Shown in pieces: positions 35,001 to 44,996 of a stretch of DNA of 64,000 nt. The stretch's first letter is position 1, and each line of letters starts with the position of its first letter. Under the pieces are notes generated by a model. It saw only the letters and a program-made list of their open reading frames with translations. It ran no database searches and was not told the origin of the DNA. The position numbers and the translations under genes are program-made. This stretch comes from Diphasiastrum complanatum (lineage: Eukaryota > Streptophyta > Lycopodiopsida > Lycopodiales > Lycopodiaceae), in the NCBI GenBank assembly GCA_029204225.1, contig MU832032.1:1-64000 (forward strand), in the 5' to 3' direction.

Positions 35001-38000
35001 CAGGCATTCAAAAGACTTATGAACTTCTTCGGAGGCAATTCTTTGTGGCCTAGTATGAAACAGGACGTCCAGCAGTATGTACTTAGTTGCCAGAAATGTC
35101 AGGTAAATAAAGCAGAGCGTTTAAAGGCTCCTTTGTTACAGCCCTTAGATATACCAGCTGGTAAGTGGGCCAATATTTCCATGGATTTCATCGCACACCT
35201 GCCTAAGACCCAAAAGGGTAACGAGGCTATATGGGTCACAGTTGACCGTTTGACCAAAATGGCTCACTTTATTCCGACTAAAACAACCGTTAGAACTCCA
35301 GAGTTAGCGCGGTCACATCAGTGCCATGTGGCCGACATTCGGCAGTATGCATGCTACCAGTCCTGGGCCAGGAGGGGCTTACTCTATATCAGGGAGTTGG
35401 CAAGGTTGGGTGGATCAGTTAGTGTTTGCCCTACTGTGGCACATTGAGAAGCATGCATACTTTTCAAGCTAGTTTGATCATATTTGGACAGTCCATATTT
35501 AAAATTAGCAAAAACACACATACAGTATATTACAAGGTTCACACCATTGTTCCGAGAGTAACATGGTCTATCTGTGCAACAAGATAAAAATTCACTTTTG
35601 TTCAGTTCTGGTTTAAAAAGTACAACTGAGTCTTGAATGACCAAAACCGATTCAAGTAAAGTTCAAACTAATGATAAAACTAGAAATGGATTCTAAAAAA
35701 TTAAAGATCAAAATGAGATCACCTTCTTCAACTTCACAGATAAAATTACACGTGCAAGATGATAAAATAATGTGAGAAAGCAGATTCATATGTTCCTCAC
35801 CCTCACTTATAACACACATAATTAGTCACAGTAATGCCAATTCGATTAACGTAAACAATACACCAAGTGGAAGCATCATCAATGTATGGTACAATCACAA
35901 AGTCAATTGCTTCAACTAAGGCATTACTATCAACAATAGCATGGAGGTTTCACCACCACCAAGAGCTACCAATCAAAAATTCATCAATTCATTCAACTTT
36001 ACACCCTAAACTAACCCTTGTTATGCCCACAGAGCTTCTAGATGCACAGAAAACAACCATTATAACCTTCCGAAAGCACTGATCAGGAAAAAAGTTCTCC
36101 CTAATTTAGGTACTCCTATTTGTTTGTAGCTCAATGGTCAAAAGCTAATAGCTATCAAACCATGTAGTTCTTTTACTGTGGTAGAAACGAGTTGGAATAA
36201 GGTTTTGCTGATTACCTCAATACAAAGGTGCTACTTTACAGTAAAAAATATAGGCAAATGGCAGGTTCTGAGTGCCTGGTCTTTTTCACACAGAGAAAAG
36301 ATCACCTTCACTCCACAACAGTCCAACTCATGGGCCGTGACAGGAAGTTCGACTTCTACTGCCACACTTGAAGCAAGATAACGTTACCTCTTTGTCGGTA
36401 ATCACTTTGTTGGTAATCGTCTTGTGGAAAATAACATCATGGAATAGTACTAGTTCTAATATGTCACACTTATACAAACTCTTTAGCTTGATGGTAACAC
36501 CAAAAGATGTAAGTGGTGTAAAACATCTAGAATTGAAGGCAGGTCGACTATATACAAATGTTTCAGGTACTTTGATCAAGAACAAGCTAAATTCAGTTCC
36601 AGAATGATCGGGGGGTCTTACATGCTCCGTTCAAAACATGTCAATTCCTTCATTGTTATTCGATACCTACAAATTCTGGAATCAAATAAGTCAGTAAAAC
36701 ATTATTTGCCTTAAACCTTTAGGTGAAGACCTGTATGTGTGTGTGAGTTTTGATGAGAGAAGAGGGCACATATAAAATCAAGAAGGACAACGTCATATAG
36801 AAGCCAACCTGAACATGCTCAAGCTCAACGGTAGCATGCTTGGCTTGTGATGCAGTGGCATATTGAACAAATGCAAAACCCTTGTTCTTGCCTGTGTGAA
36901 AACTTTTCATTAATCTAACCTCCTTCACCTCTCCCACTCTTTCAAATACTTTTTTAAGATCTTCCTCTGTTGCATCTCTGTCAAGGCCCCCTACAAAAAC
37001 CTCCATTTTCTTTCGTTTCTGCCTTTCTGATACAGGCATAACTTGTTGGACATCTGGGTATTCCTTTGCAAATTGCTCCGCTTCTTCTTCTGCGCCCTCT
37101 GCCTGCTCATCTTCCTCCATTTCTTCCTCTTTCTCAACCTCAATCTCTTCCTCTTCCTGTACTTCTACTTCCTCTTCATCCTCGTACTCGATTTCCTCAA
37201 TAACTTCTACTTCCTCTTCTACGTCTTCTCCCTCCCCTTCCTCATCCTCCTGGCCTCTTTCATTCCCACCTTCCGCAAGCTTTTCTTCCTCAGCTATTAC
37301 TTCCTCCTCTTGACTCTCTTGGCCCTCCACTTCCTCTATTTCATCTTCAACCTCGGCTCCCTGCTCTTCTTCGACCTCACGCTCCTCTATTTCCTCCACT
37401 TCCTCACCTTCAATTTCTACCTCCGTCCCTTCGCCAAGTTCTTTCACATCTCCTTCCTCCTCCTCTTTTTGCTTTTCTTCTTCATCTTTGCTACCTTTGC
37501 CTTCCACGCCAGCTTCTGCAAGATCTTCCCTCAAAGACTCCGTCACTCCTGCACCGACCGCTGCTAGGGTTTGCTCTGCTTCAATCTCCACAGCAATCTT
37601 AGAATCCACCTCCTCTTTCGCATTATCTGCCATCTGTGGTCCATAATCTGCCTCCAGCCCAATCTTCACAACACTCTGCTCCCGCTTAATGCCTGATTCA
37701 TCTGCAGCATTACAGACCACGGAAGATTTGAAATCATCACCAGGAGTAAGAAACTCACTCTCTGATTTCACAACCGACGCCGGGGTCTGGAAATCTGCAA
37801 CAGTGGGAGATGCCTCCACATCCATTTCCTGATTGCTTGGAGATTGCAAGCCAGATTTCACATCCCAAGCCGGGGTCTGGAAATCTGCAACAGTGGGAGA
37901 TGCCGCCACATCCATTTCCTGATTGCTTGGAGATTTCAAGCCAGATTTCACATCGCAAGCCGGGGTCTGGAAGTCTGCAACAGTGGGAGATGCCGCCACA

Positions 38001-38194
38001 TCCATTTCCTGATTGCTTGGAGATTGCAAGCCAGATTTCACATCACAAGCCGGGGTCTGGAAATCTGATACAGTGGGAGATGCCGCCACATCCATTTCCT
38101 GGTTGCTTGGGGATTGCAAGCCAGATTTCTGAGCGGCTTTCTTGATGGCAGGGCTATTCTTGGAGCTGCCCGCAGTGGTGCCTCGAGTCCTCAT
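26026..38194 (-). CDS. hnRNP Q/R-like RNA-binding protein: three RRMs, U1-type zinc finger and dsRBD
   Basis: Ten coding exons, all phase-consistent: 38194-36809, 30542-30453, 30304-30065, 29465-29244, 29155-29023, 28868-27670, 27550-27417, 26623-26544, 26363-26272, 26136-26026, giving about 1228 residues. Residues 23-142: four 30-residue repeats. About 200-380: strongly acidic. RRM1 397-472 ([15 protein letters not shown]), RRM2 477-560 ([15 protein letters not shown]), RRM3 573-646 ([14 protein letters not shown]). RG-rich 692-745. C2H2 finger with Cys809, Cys812, His825, His831. dsRBD about 847-918 ([12 protein letters not shown] to [14 protein letters not shown]). GR-rich near 1030; tail ends GSYY. 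Likely nuclear, binding single- and double-stranded RNA. The RRM layout is that of SYNCRIP/hnRNP R and plant LIF2-like proteins; the zinc finger plus dsRBD recalls ZFR/NF90-type proteins. Every intron is GT-AG. The intron 1 donor (CAG then GTTGGC) is the weakest, but its phase fits and RRM1 continues correctly in exon 2. Confidence 0.9.
33361..33709 (+). mobile_element. Ty3/Gypsy 5' LTR in intron 1
   Basis: Runs from TGTTACAAGCACGTAACC to CCTCTAACA, 349 bp. It is homologous to the LTR at 7733-8091 and, in its 3' part, to 35308-35441. A primer-binding-site sequence (TGGTATCAGC) follows at 33711-33720. Confidence 0.9.
33721..35307 (+). pseudogene. Ty3/Gypsy pol fragment: RT, RNase H and partial integrase
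   Basis: Directly after the primer-binding site the sequence jumps into RT ([13 protein letters not shown], then [13 protein letters not shown] with the catalytic Asp pair). Leader, gag, protease and the first part of RT are therefore deleted. Then follow the RT thumb ([16 protein letters not shown]), RNase H ([30 protein letters not shown]) and the integrase zinc finger ([23 protein letters not shown]) with the first catalytic Asp in [10 protein letters not shown]. It breaks off after RTPELA into LTR sequence. At least three frameshifts are present. It lies antisense to the host gene. Confidence 0.9.
35308..35441 (+). mobile_element. truncated Gypsy 3' LTR
   Basis: Matches the 3' part of the LTR at 33361-33709 (from CGGTCACATCAGTGCC to GCCCTACTGTGG) and lacks both its first 200 bases and its last 17 or so. 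It is joined directly to the broken integrase frame. Confidence 0.85.
37769..38128 (-). repeat. four 90-bp tandem repeats in exon 1
   Basis: Each unit encodes a 30-residue repeat starting [14 protein letters not shown] and continuing [12 protein letters not shown]. Copies differ at only a few bases, so they arose recently or are homogenised. Ser/Thr-Pro sites (QSP, ASP, QTP) recur in every unit and could be phosphorylated. Copy number is likely to vary between individuals. Confidence 0.95.
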
Positions 38195-38309
38195 GGCTGC
38201 GAGCGCACGGGACTATATCCTTCAAAGGAAGCCGTTATGGAGCGGATTGGAGAGATGGATCGGATCGTGAACGCCGAACGATTACGAAGAGATGGAAAAA
38301 GGAAGATGA

Positions 38310-38373
38310 TGGAGAGAAAAGAGAAAAGAGAAAAGAGAAAAGAGGTAAGCCACGTTATGAGGTCTATATAAAT
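38310..38373 (-). promoter_or_regulatory. core promoter and leader of the RNA-binding protein gene
   Basis: On the minus strand a TATA-like TTTATATAG lies near 38365-38373. About 25-60 bp downstream is a pyrimidine-rich tract of repeated CTCTTTT units, typical of plant leaders. The start codon is at 38194, giving an inferred leader of roughly 140 bases. The transcription start is inferred, not observed. Confidence 0.5.
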
Positions 38374-38454
38374 TAACTCTAACATATGCATGAATGAAAG
38401 TGCAAAACAATATTTTTGCTTATGGGTCATGATGATAATTGCTTGTTGACACTT

Positions 38455-38670
38455 GGCACTCTCTAGCATTCTCATAGGTTTAAGTGGGGGGAAGGCCCTA
38501 TCCGAGGGCAGGGCCCTCGCCCTAGGGCAGGCCCTGACCAGCAAGGAAGGCCCGAGGGCTTCGGGCCTTCCCCTGCGTAATGCCATTGTGCGAAGGTTTT
38601 TTTTTTTTTTTGGGTCGTACGTACGAGTGGACAAGTTTTTTTTTTTGGTTTTTTTGATTTTTTGGGGCAA
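38455..38670. repeat. GC-rich palindromic patch with T-runs
   Basis: Between 38488 and 38580 several self-complementary blocks such as AGGGCCCT, CCCTAGGG and GGCCCGAGGGCTTCGGGCC occur, followed by two T-runs at 38599-38613 and 38636-38646. It sits about 100 bp upstream of the host gene promoter and may be a small inserted element. No coding content is supported. Confidence 0.5.
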
Positions 38671-38734
38671 ATTTTTTTACATTTGTGGTGGAATGTGGAT
38701 GTGGACAGCCAATGACGGGCTGCCACATAGCACA

Positions 38735-38850
38735 TGCACATTCCACCGAAAAGAGGAGAGAGAATGTGCATTCCGTAGAGAGAGAACATGCATTCCACCG
38801 GAGAGACGAGAGAGAACGTGCATTCCATAGAGAGAGAATGATAGATTCCT
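38735..38850. repeat. tandem repeat, about 50 bp period, two copies
   Basis: CATTCCACCG, a GAGAGA block, GTGCATTCC and GTAGAGAGAGAA occur in this order twice (from about 38739 and from about 38791). No gene is seen between here and 39400. Confidence 0.7.
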
Positions 38851-39411
38851 AAGAAAGAGAAAATTGGATAGACATTATGCTCCTGGAGGTGGTCCCAAAA
38901 TACAAAGGACACCTGAACACAAGGCATTACGGGAAAAAGTGTACACACCCCATGGCTTTTAGATGCAAGGGAGGGAGAAAATTGTTTTCTTGTTATGACA
39001 CTATAACTAGACATTTACGTATATCCACAATTAGCAACAAATCATTACAATTGTCAAATATTTGATTTAGAATCTGCATATATGAGAACTTCCATATGGA
39101 TTCACAAAGTAAGGTTGATCTCATTGCATACAAGCTTGATGGATCCAATATCATCTATGGAAATTCAAGATGAGAAGAGCGTTGAATCTTCTCAATTCAA
39201 AGAGCAACATCATTTCAGTATATAATACATGCTATGGATCTCGTGGAGGAGGCTCATATTTGTGCACACAAAGAGTGAACCCCATTCTATAACATTTTGA
39301 GTTCCACCTCTTGACTAGTGGATGAACCCCATTCTATAATCTTTTGGGTTCCACCTCCTACACATTATTAAGAGGCCTTTTTATTAAAAATACAACTCAA
39401 GTTGAGAGAGC

Positions 39412-40450
39412 CTAAATTACTAGCTCCCACATGGTTTTCCATCTTTCGGGAATTACCATGGGGCTCACAGTATATGCACTTAGCGTATCAGTAGTAATTC
39501 TTGTGCTCTGAGACTCGGCTCTCAATGTCATCTCCACTAGAAACCCTTTTTGGGTGATGAGGCATTGCATCGACACCTTAGGAATGTGGCATAAGCTAAC
39601 ATATGTTTTTGATGCATATCCAGCGAAAATGCCTTTCATAGCACAAGGATCATCCTTTTTTCTAGTCTCTAAAGGAACATGCACATAGCATAAACAAGCA
39701 AAGATCCTAAGATGATCTAGCTTAGGCTTTTCTTTGTACAACATTTCATATGGTGTTCTTCCTTCTATAGCAAGATTTGGAAGCCTATTACAAAGATAAT
39801 TAACACATGCACCTACTTCTCCCCAAAATTCCTTGGGTAGGGATGCTTTTAGCCTAATGGTTTTTGCACATTCACAAAGTGTTCTATTTTTTCTTTCAGC
39901 AACTCCATTTTGCTGAGGAGTATTGCTCACAATAGTTATTAAGCTTATTAGAGGTATATTCACCTCCACTATCGCATCTCAAAGCTTTTAATCTAATAGA
40001 AAATTGCTTTTCAACATATGCTTTGAGTGTAAGGAAGACATCAAAAACCATGGCTTTAGAAGATAAAAGAAAAATCCAGGAGAATCTTGTGTAATTATCT
40101 ATGAAGGAAACAAAACATATTGCTCCTCCTTTGCTCTTGGAAGAAGATAAGTGAACATTTGAATGCACGAGTTCAAGTGGTTGATGAGTCTTGATGTTGG
40201 ATCTTGGACAAGGTCTTCTATGAGTTGTGGCCAAAACACATGCTTCACAAGATTACAGCTCCTTTGCCATAGACTTTGGTAATCCAATTGCTTTTCCTTA
40301 CTTGAACATAGATTGCATGGCTTTAAAATTGGGATGGCCCAATCTTCTATGCCATAGATCTTCTTGATGAACCTTGGTCTTATAAGCTACATCACATATG
40401 TTAGCATTCTCTCTAGGATCTAATTTGTAAAGCTTTCCAAATCTAGACCC
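39412..40450 (-). pseudogene. Copia pre-integrase and integrase fragment
   Basis: Minus-strand reading: pre-integrase block LWHRRLGHPNFKAMQSMFK near 40355-40300, zinc-finger end (SCEACVLATTHR), integrase core with LELVHSNVHLSS (the usual catalytic Asp is Asn here), FVSFIDNYTRFSWIF, second Asp in LRCDSGGEYTS, then after a frameshift PQQNGVAERKNRTL with the catalytic Glu. The C-terminal part (IFACLCYVHVP, KGIFAGYA) decays after 39550. Gag, protease and RT are absent. Confidence 0.9.
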
Positions 40451-41096
40451 TCTAGCTATCACCTCATTGTTAAAAATGTCACTTCCAACTTGATGTACTT
40501 AGTTGATCTTAAGATAATTGATCTTGATAGGATATCACATGTGTGGAGCCTGTTCCCACGTGTGAAAGGATGTACATAAGTTACTTTTATAAAGTTAGAT
40601 TGATTTTAGTTAGATCTACACAAGTGTGAAATTGACCATCAAGTAGAATCTAGAAATTCGTCATTTTGGTCAAACTTTATGTAAATAGATTGCACTTTCA
40701 TGTGAATGAGTTATTACTCACACAAGTCAAGATTTCATTCACACGTGTGGATAAGATTGTAGATGATAAGATAGAGAGATTCCATTAGATCCTATTTTAT
40801 AGGGAATATTCCTATAATGGTGGAAGACTAGTTTTTTTGTTTCTAGCAAAGAGAATAGTCAACTTTGGGAAATGAGCATGTATGGCTCCTATTGGTGGAT
40901 CTGGATGACTAGGGACTCTTCACATGTGTGAAGGCTTGCTGGACAGTACACAGCTCGTGGATGTACTTGATCTATAAAGGGATCAACCAAATCAATGAGA
41001 AGTTGATGTGACATTAAGAAATTCTAGTTTTCCTTGTGATTTCCACATTTGTCTTGAGTTTTGATTATTGAAATGCAATTCTGATTTGTTTAGATG
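40451..41096. other. unassigned, AT-rich
   Basis: No recognisable gene. Several CACACGTGTG-type words occur (for example near 40535-40570 and 40735-40750). Confidence 0.35.
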
Positions 41097-41571
41097 TTAG
41101 AGTAGGTGTCATAGACAATCATAGAGAATGCGAAGAAATAGGCCTCTAAGACAACCGTGTTATTCTCTGTTTCTAACAGATAAGTTATGGTAATAGAGAG
41201 AAATAGTGAGAGACATTCAAACATTCAACATGAATACAACTGATATGAAAAATAGAGCTTTTGTATAAAAGGTGTTGTAGTAACAATGATAATTAGATTA
41301 TAAGACAATGGTACAATGCATGTGATCCTACTTACAGAGGCAAATGAATGTTATCTTTCACAATACTCTTTTCTCTCTTTAAAATGATCACTAACTCTGA
41401 GGAGTCAGCTACTAGAAGACCACTTTTGGTCATTTGATCTCTGTTGCACTTTCACACTCTGTGTATGCATTTGTATATATATAGGCTCTTCAAATCGTTC
41501 AGATGTTTATATTTATATAATTGTTAGAAGATCTTTAGTTATTTTAATTACAATTTAAAAGATCATTAACA
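41097..41571 (-). mobile_element. putative Copia-type LTR
   Basis: On the minus strand it begins TGTTAATGATCTTTTAAATT after a purine-containing TACAAGGGC, contains a TATA-like CCTATATATATACAAATG near 41485, and ends near CTCTAACA. No partner LTR is seen in the window, so the borders are guesses. Confidence 0.35.
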
Positions 41572-42010
41572 GCCCTTGTACTTGATCCGTAGATCGTTTA
41601 GGTGCATCGCAAAGACGTGAAGAAGTCTCTCCTTCGTATGCATCAGGAGTGTGAGAATGTGGCGCCGTTGCAACCAACCGCAAGCTCCAGCTTTTGGCGG
41701 TGCCTTCAGTTTGCTAAAACATCGCCATGGACCGTAGGCTGGAGTGTTGCGGTTGACTCCTTCCGCTGGTCTTAGTATGTGACCGTAAGTGATAACTGAC
41801 AGTGTCTTGTAGTGCCTTTGGTGGTGGGATGTAGTCTTCGCTTCGTTGACCGTAAGCAAGACTTTGCGGTGTCTTGCGGCTCATTCATTTTGTATGTAGC
41901 CGTAGGCAAGACTCTGCGGTTTACTTCGGTTTCTTTCATAAGTAACCGTAAGCTAGACACTTATGGTTCCTGGCGGTGAGTCTTTGCACGTGACCGTAAG
42001 GGGGGTGCAA
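41572..42010 (-). repeat. diverged repeats with ACCGTAAGC/GCGGT words
   Basis: CCGTAAG-type words followed by AGAC and TGCGGT recur from about 41780 at 46-67 bp spacing (41780, 41850, 41900, 41946, 41992). A comparable GCGGT-rich stretch precedes the LTR near 48520-48760. I infer a retrotransposon 3' untranslated region. No protein is supported. Confidence 0.5.
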
Positions 42011-42504
42011 AAAAAGCGAGCGTCGAGCGAGCACAATGCTACCAATATAAGAAAATGAATAAATTTGTCATAGTGAAACTTTTGTTATATAATTTCACTC
42101 AGAAAAATATGAGTTAAAGGTGGACCTTTCATGACAATGGTAAATTATGTTAGACGGTGACTCAGGTATGAGCATTGAGGTGCACAATTAAATTGTGCCT
42201 TTTTTTCACAAGAAGTTCATGTACACTTCTCATATGTTGGATGCGTGATGAGGCAAAAATTGCATTCTCTCGTAGCTTATAAGGATGTTGCTCTCATGAC
42301 ATGGGAAATGTTCTTATTGCAGTGGGACATATGTTAGTAGACAGATCAACAGTTTCACACTGGTTGTTCATATGATTCTTAATTATCTATGGATAATCTG
42401 TTTAACTAAAAATCCAAAATAGAATGTCATGATCTTCTTTTAAAACATGTTTGAAACACAAAATCATAGACTATATGAAGAGAATTGAATAATACTTAGA
42501 TTAA

Positions 42505-42883
42505 GTTTGTCTTCTCAAGAAGACACTTTATGGACTAAAGCAAGCCTCGAGGATGTGGTATCAAAAGATAAATGCTTACTTTTGTGATCGAGGGTTTACT
42601 AACAGTCCTAGTGAATGTACTCTTTATGTCAAGCATACTTTAGATTATATCATCATTATTTTGTTTTATGTTGATGATATTACTATTATGGGAAGTAATC
42701 TTAGTACTTGATCTTGGTATGGTTTTTGAAACCTCATATTTAGGCCTATTGCATTTTTATCTTGGTCTTGAATTTGTACAAGAAGGGGCTAGAATTTTCA
42801 TCTTTCAAGAATGCTACATTGGACAGATTTTGAAGCGGTTCAAGATGGAAGATTGCAAGCCGGTTGCTACACCTATAGAGACA
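42505..42883 (+). pseudogene. Copia RT fragment, left of the CACTA-like insertion
   Basis: Reads LKKTLYGLKQASRMWYQKINAYF, SPSECTLYVKH and the catalytic LFYVDDITIMG (near 42663-42692), then after a short deletion LHFYLGLEFVQEGARIFI and KRFKMEDCKPVATPIET. It is cut at 42883 by the CACTA-like element and continues at 43794. Confidence 0.9.
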
Positions 42884-43125
42884 CACAACAACACCCGTCG
42901 CGATTTGCGACGTGAATCGCAAGCTTACTTTTTTTTTAATTCGTCGCAGACGTCGGAAAAACACGTCGCTATAAGGTCGTCGGAATTTGATGACTTTAAA
43001 ACACGTCACAGTCTGACAGGCACAACGTGCCGGACACCACAGAACAAAATTTTGGTGATGGAAATAGATGCTGACGTGGACGTCGCAATGCGACGTCCTA
43101 CATGGACGTCGGATTGCAAAATTTA

Positions 43126-43159
<34 letters not shown>

Positions 43160-43790
43160 TCATCTCTTTTTATCATTCACACTCTCTATCTCCTCTTCAA
43201 ACAAACAAACAAACATCAACCTCAAACAAATAAACAAAAAGCAAAACAAACAAAAATCAAACACCAACCTCAAACAATGATCTTCAAGCACTGATCTTCA
43301 AGCCCTCAAGCACTGATCGCCCTCAATCGCTCCAAAGATGCTCAAATCTGCAAAAGACAAAGTGAAAGAGAAGGCCCTGGATCGCGCGAATTGGAAGATT
43401 GAAACAGACATCAGGATGGCCTCCAAACACGTCGAAATCCGACGTCTGTGCCCATTCAGGCCCAGACAAACGTGCCAGATGCCGTGGAAAGGCTTTTTGG
43501 CATGCTGACGTGGACGTCGGATTCCGACGTCGATGTTGGATGACACGTATTTTTGTTTAAAAAAATTATGTTACAGGTCATATCCATGTCTGCAAGTCAG
43601 AATCCGACATGTCTGACTCCGACGTGCCTTTGAAAAATTGGTTGCCGCCCAGATTTCCCAATCGTCGGACTGTGATTTTCAGATTTTTTACTGGGACGTG
43701 AGAACTCGACATGTCGGATTGCGACGGATTATGAAATTTTTGAGCATATGTCGAACGCGGACGTCGAGATTTGCGTGATATGTTATTGTG
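42884..43790. mobile_element. non-autonomous CACTA-like DNA transposon, 907 bp
   Basis: The insertion splits a Copia pol frame between Thr and Gly codons. It is flanked by a 3-bp target duplication (ACA at 42881-42883 and 43791-43793). The ends are CACAACAACACCCGTC on the left, and CACAATAACATATCAC reading inward from the right. CACTA elements typically have 5'-CACTA-like ends and 3-bp duplications. Subterminal regions are dense in GACGTCGG/CCGACGTC and TTTGCGACG-type words. The interior has a (CA)n tract (43123-43156) and AAAC-rich sequence but no transposase frame. Confidence 0.88.
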
Positions 43791-43793
43791 ACA

Positions 43794-44262
43794 GGCCTAA
43801 AATTAAGTAGTCAAGGTGATGGTGAACCATTTGATACTACTTTATATTGTCAGCTATTGGATGTCTCATTTACCTATGTACTTCAAGACCGGACACATCT
43901 TATAGTGTCTCATTCATGAGTCAATTCATGCATGCCCCGATGACATCACATTGGAAAGTGTTGAAGAGGATCTTTCGATATCTTCAAGGAACAAGAAGTC
44001 ATGGACTGGTTTTTCCTACTTGTGATGATGCATGTTTGGTTGGTTTTAGTGACTCAGATTGGGGTGGAGATCAAGACACTAGACACTCTACAAGTGGACA
44101 TTGCTTTTTCTATGGAAATTCTGTAATTTTTTGGTCAAGTAAAAAGCAGCCCACTTTTGCTACTTCTTCTAGTGAGGCAGAATATAGAGCGATATTTTCA
44201 GCCACAACGGAGTGTTTATAACTGAGAAGACTACTTGTTGACATGAAGTTTGATTGACTGCA
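43794..44262 (+). pseudogene. Copia RT end and RNase H, right of the CACTA-like insertion
   Basis: Resumes as GLKLSSQGDGEPFDTTLY, then after a frameshift IGCLIYLCTSRPDTSYSVSF, KRIFRYLQGTRSHGLVF, and RNase H blocks VGFSDSDWGGDQDTR, STSGHCFFYG and SSSEAEYRAI. This is a near-complete RNase H apart from the frameshift. Removing the insertion makes the two halves collinear. Confidence 0.9.
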
Positions 44263-44289
44263 TCTTGATGACAGGACTGAAATTTTTTT

Positions 44290-44996
44290 GATAATCCACT
44301 CCTTGGACTTGAGTGAATCCTTTAGCCACCAACTGTGCTTTCCATTTTGCAATGGAACCATCAGAGTTGATCTTCTTCTTGAAGATTCACTTATTGTCGA
44401 TAACTCTCTTGTGAGTGGGAAAGTCAACCAGTGTTCAGGTCTAATTCGTCAAAAGTAAGTTATACTCGCTTTCCATAGCTTCTTGCCACTTCACAGCATC
44501 CTTGGAGTTAATTGCTTCGGCTAGGCTCTTTGGTTCTTCTGATGAAGTCCATAATGATTGAGGTGCATACCTCTCAAGAACTGTTCAAGTCCGTGAGGAT
44601 CTGCTGACGTTGGGTTGACCAGGATGCGATGATGCTTCTTCTTGAATTTCTTCAGATCTGCTTGAGCTAGCTTGGTCTGGTCTCATGACAGGTACTGTTG
44701 GCTGCTCGGCTTCTATAATTGTAGCTGCAGGTTTTGTAGAAGGAACATCAACATTGGAAGAATCCATGCTATGTAAAATAGGATGAAGTGACATAACATC
44801 TTTTATCGATGGTTGTTTAAAATCATACTATGTATGCTCTTGAAATTTTACATCCCTAGAGACAAATACTACATTGGTGGATGGATCATAAATTTTATAA
44901 GCTTTATGTTCATCGGGATAGCCAATGAAAATACATTTATTTGTCCTATGATCCAGCTTCTTCCTAATTGTTTAGGAATGTGAACAAAATATATAC
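44290..44996 (-). pseudogene. Copia fragment 'Z': integrase C-terminus, linker and RT start
   Basis: Minus-strand blocks: GCIYFVHIPKQL and, in another frame, IFIGYPDEHKAYKIYD and VVFVSRDVKFQEH (integrase C-terminus), a Ser/Pro/Gln-rich linker (44794-44585), then EEPKSLAEAINSKDAVKWQE from the start of RT. It is joined at about 44996 to an RNase H stretch of a different Copia copy. Confidence 0.85.

Larger units (their letters stand above)
30543..36808 (-). other. intron 1 of the RNA-binding protein gene, 6.3 kb
   Basis: Donor after CAG at 36809; acceptor CTGCGTAG ending at 30543. It interrupts the gene between RRM1 beta-strand 4 and the linker to RRM2. It carries a truncated Gypsy element at 33361-35441 in antisense orientation. 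The rest holds no recognisable gene. A stretch near 31365-31800 has GGAACGT-type sequences at both ends and may be a small non-coding element. Confidence 0.85.

Noticed and set aside
37043-37567. 174-codon plus-strand frame, very rich in Leu and Phe, resembling a membrane protein
   Set aside because: It is the antisense of the Glu-rich acidic domain of the RNA-binding protein; GAA/GAG codons read as TTC/CTC on the other strand.
37810-38145. plus-strand repeat protein
   Set aside because: Antisense shadow of the four 90-bp coding repeats in exon 1.
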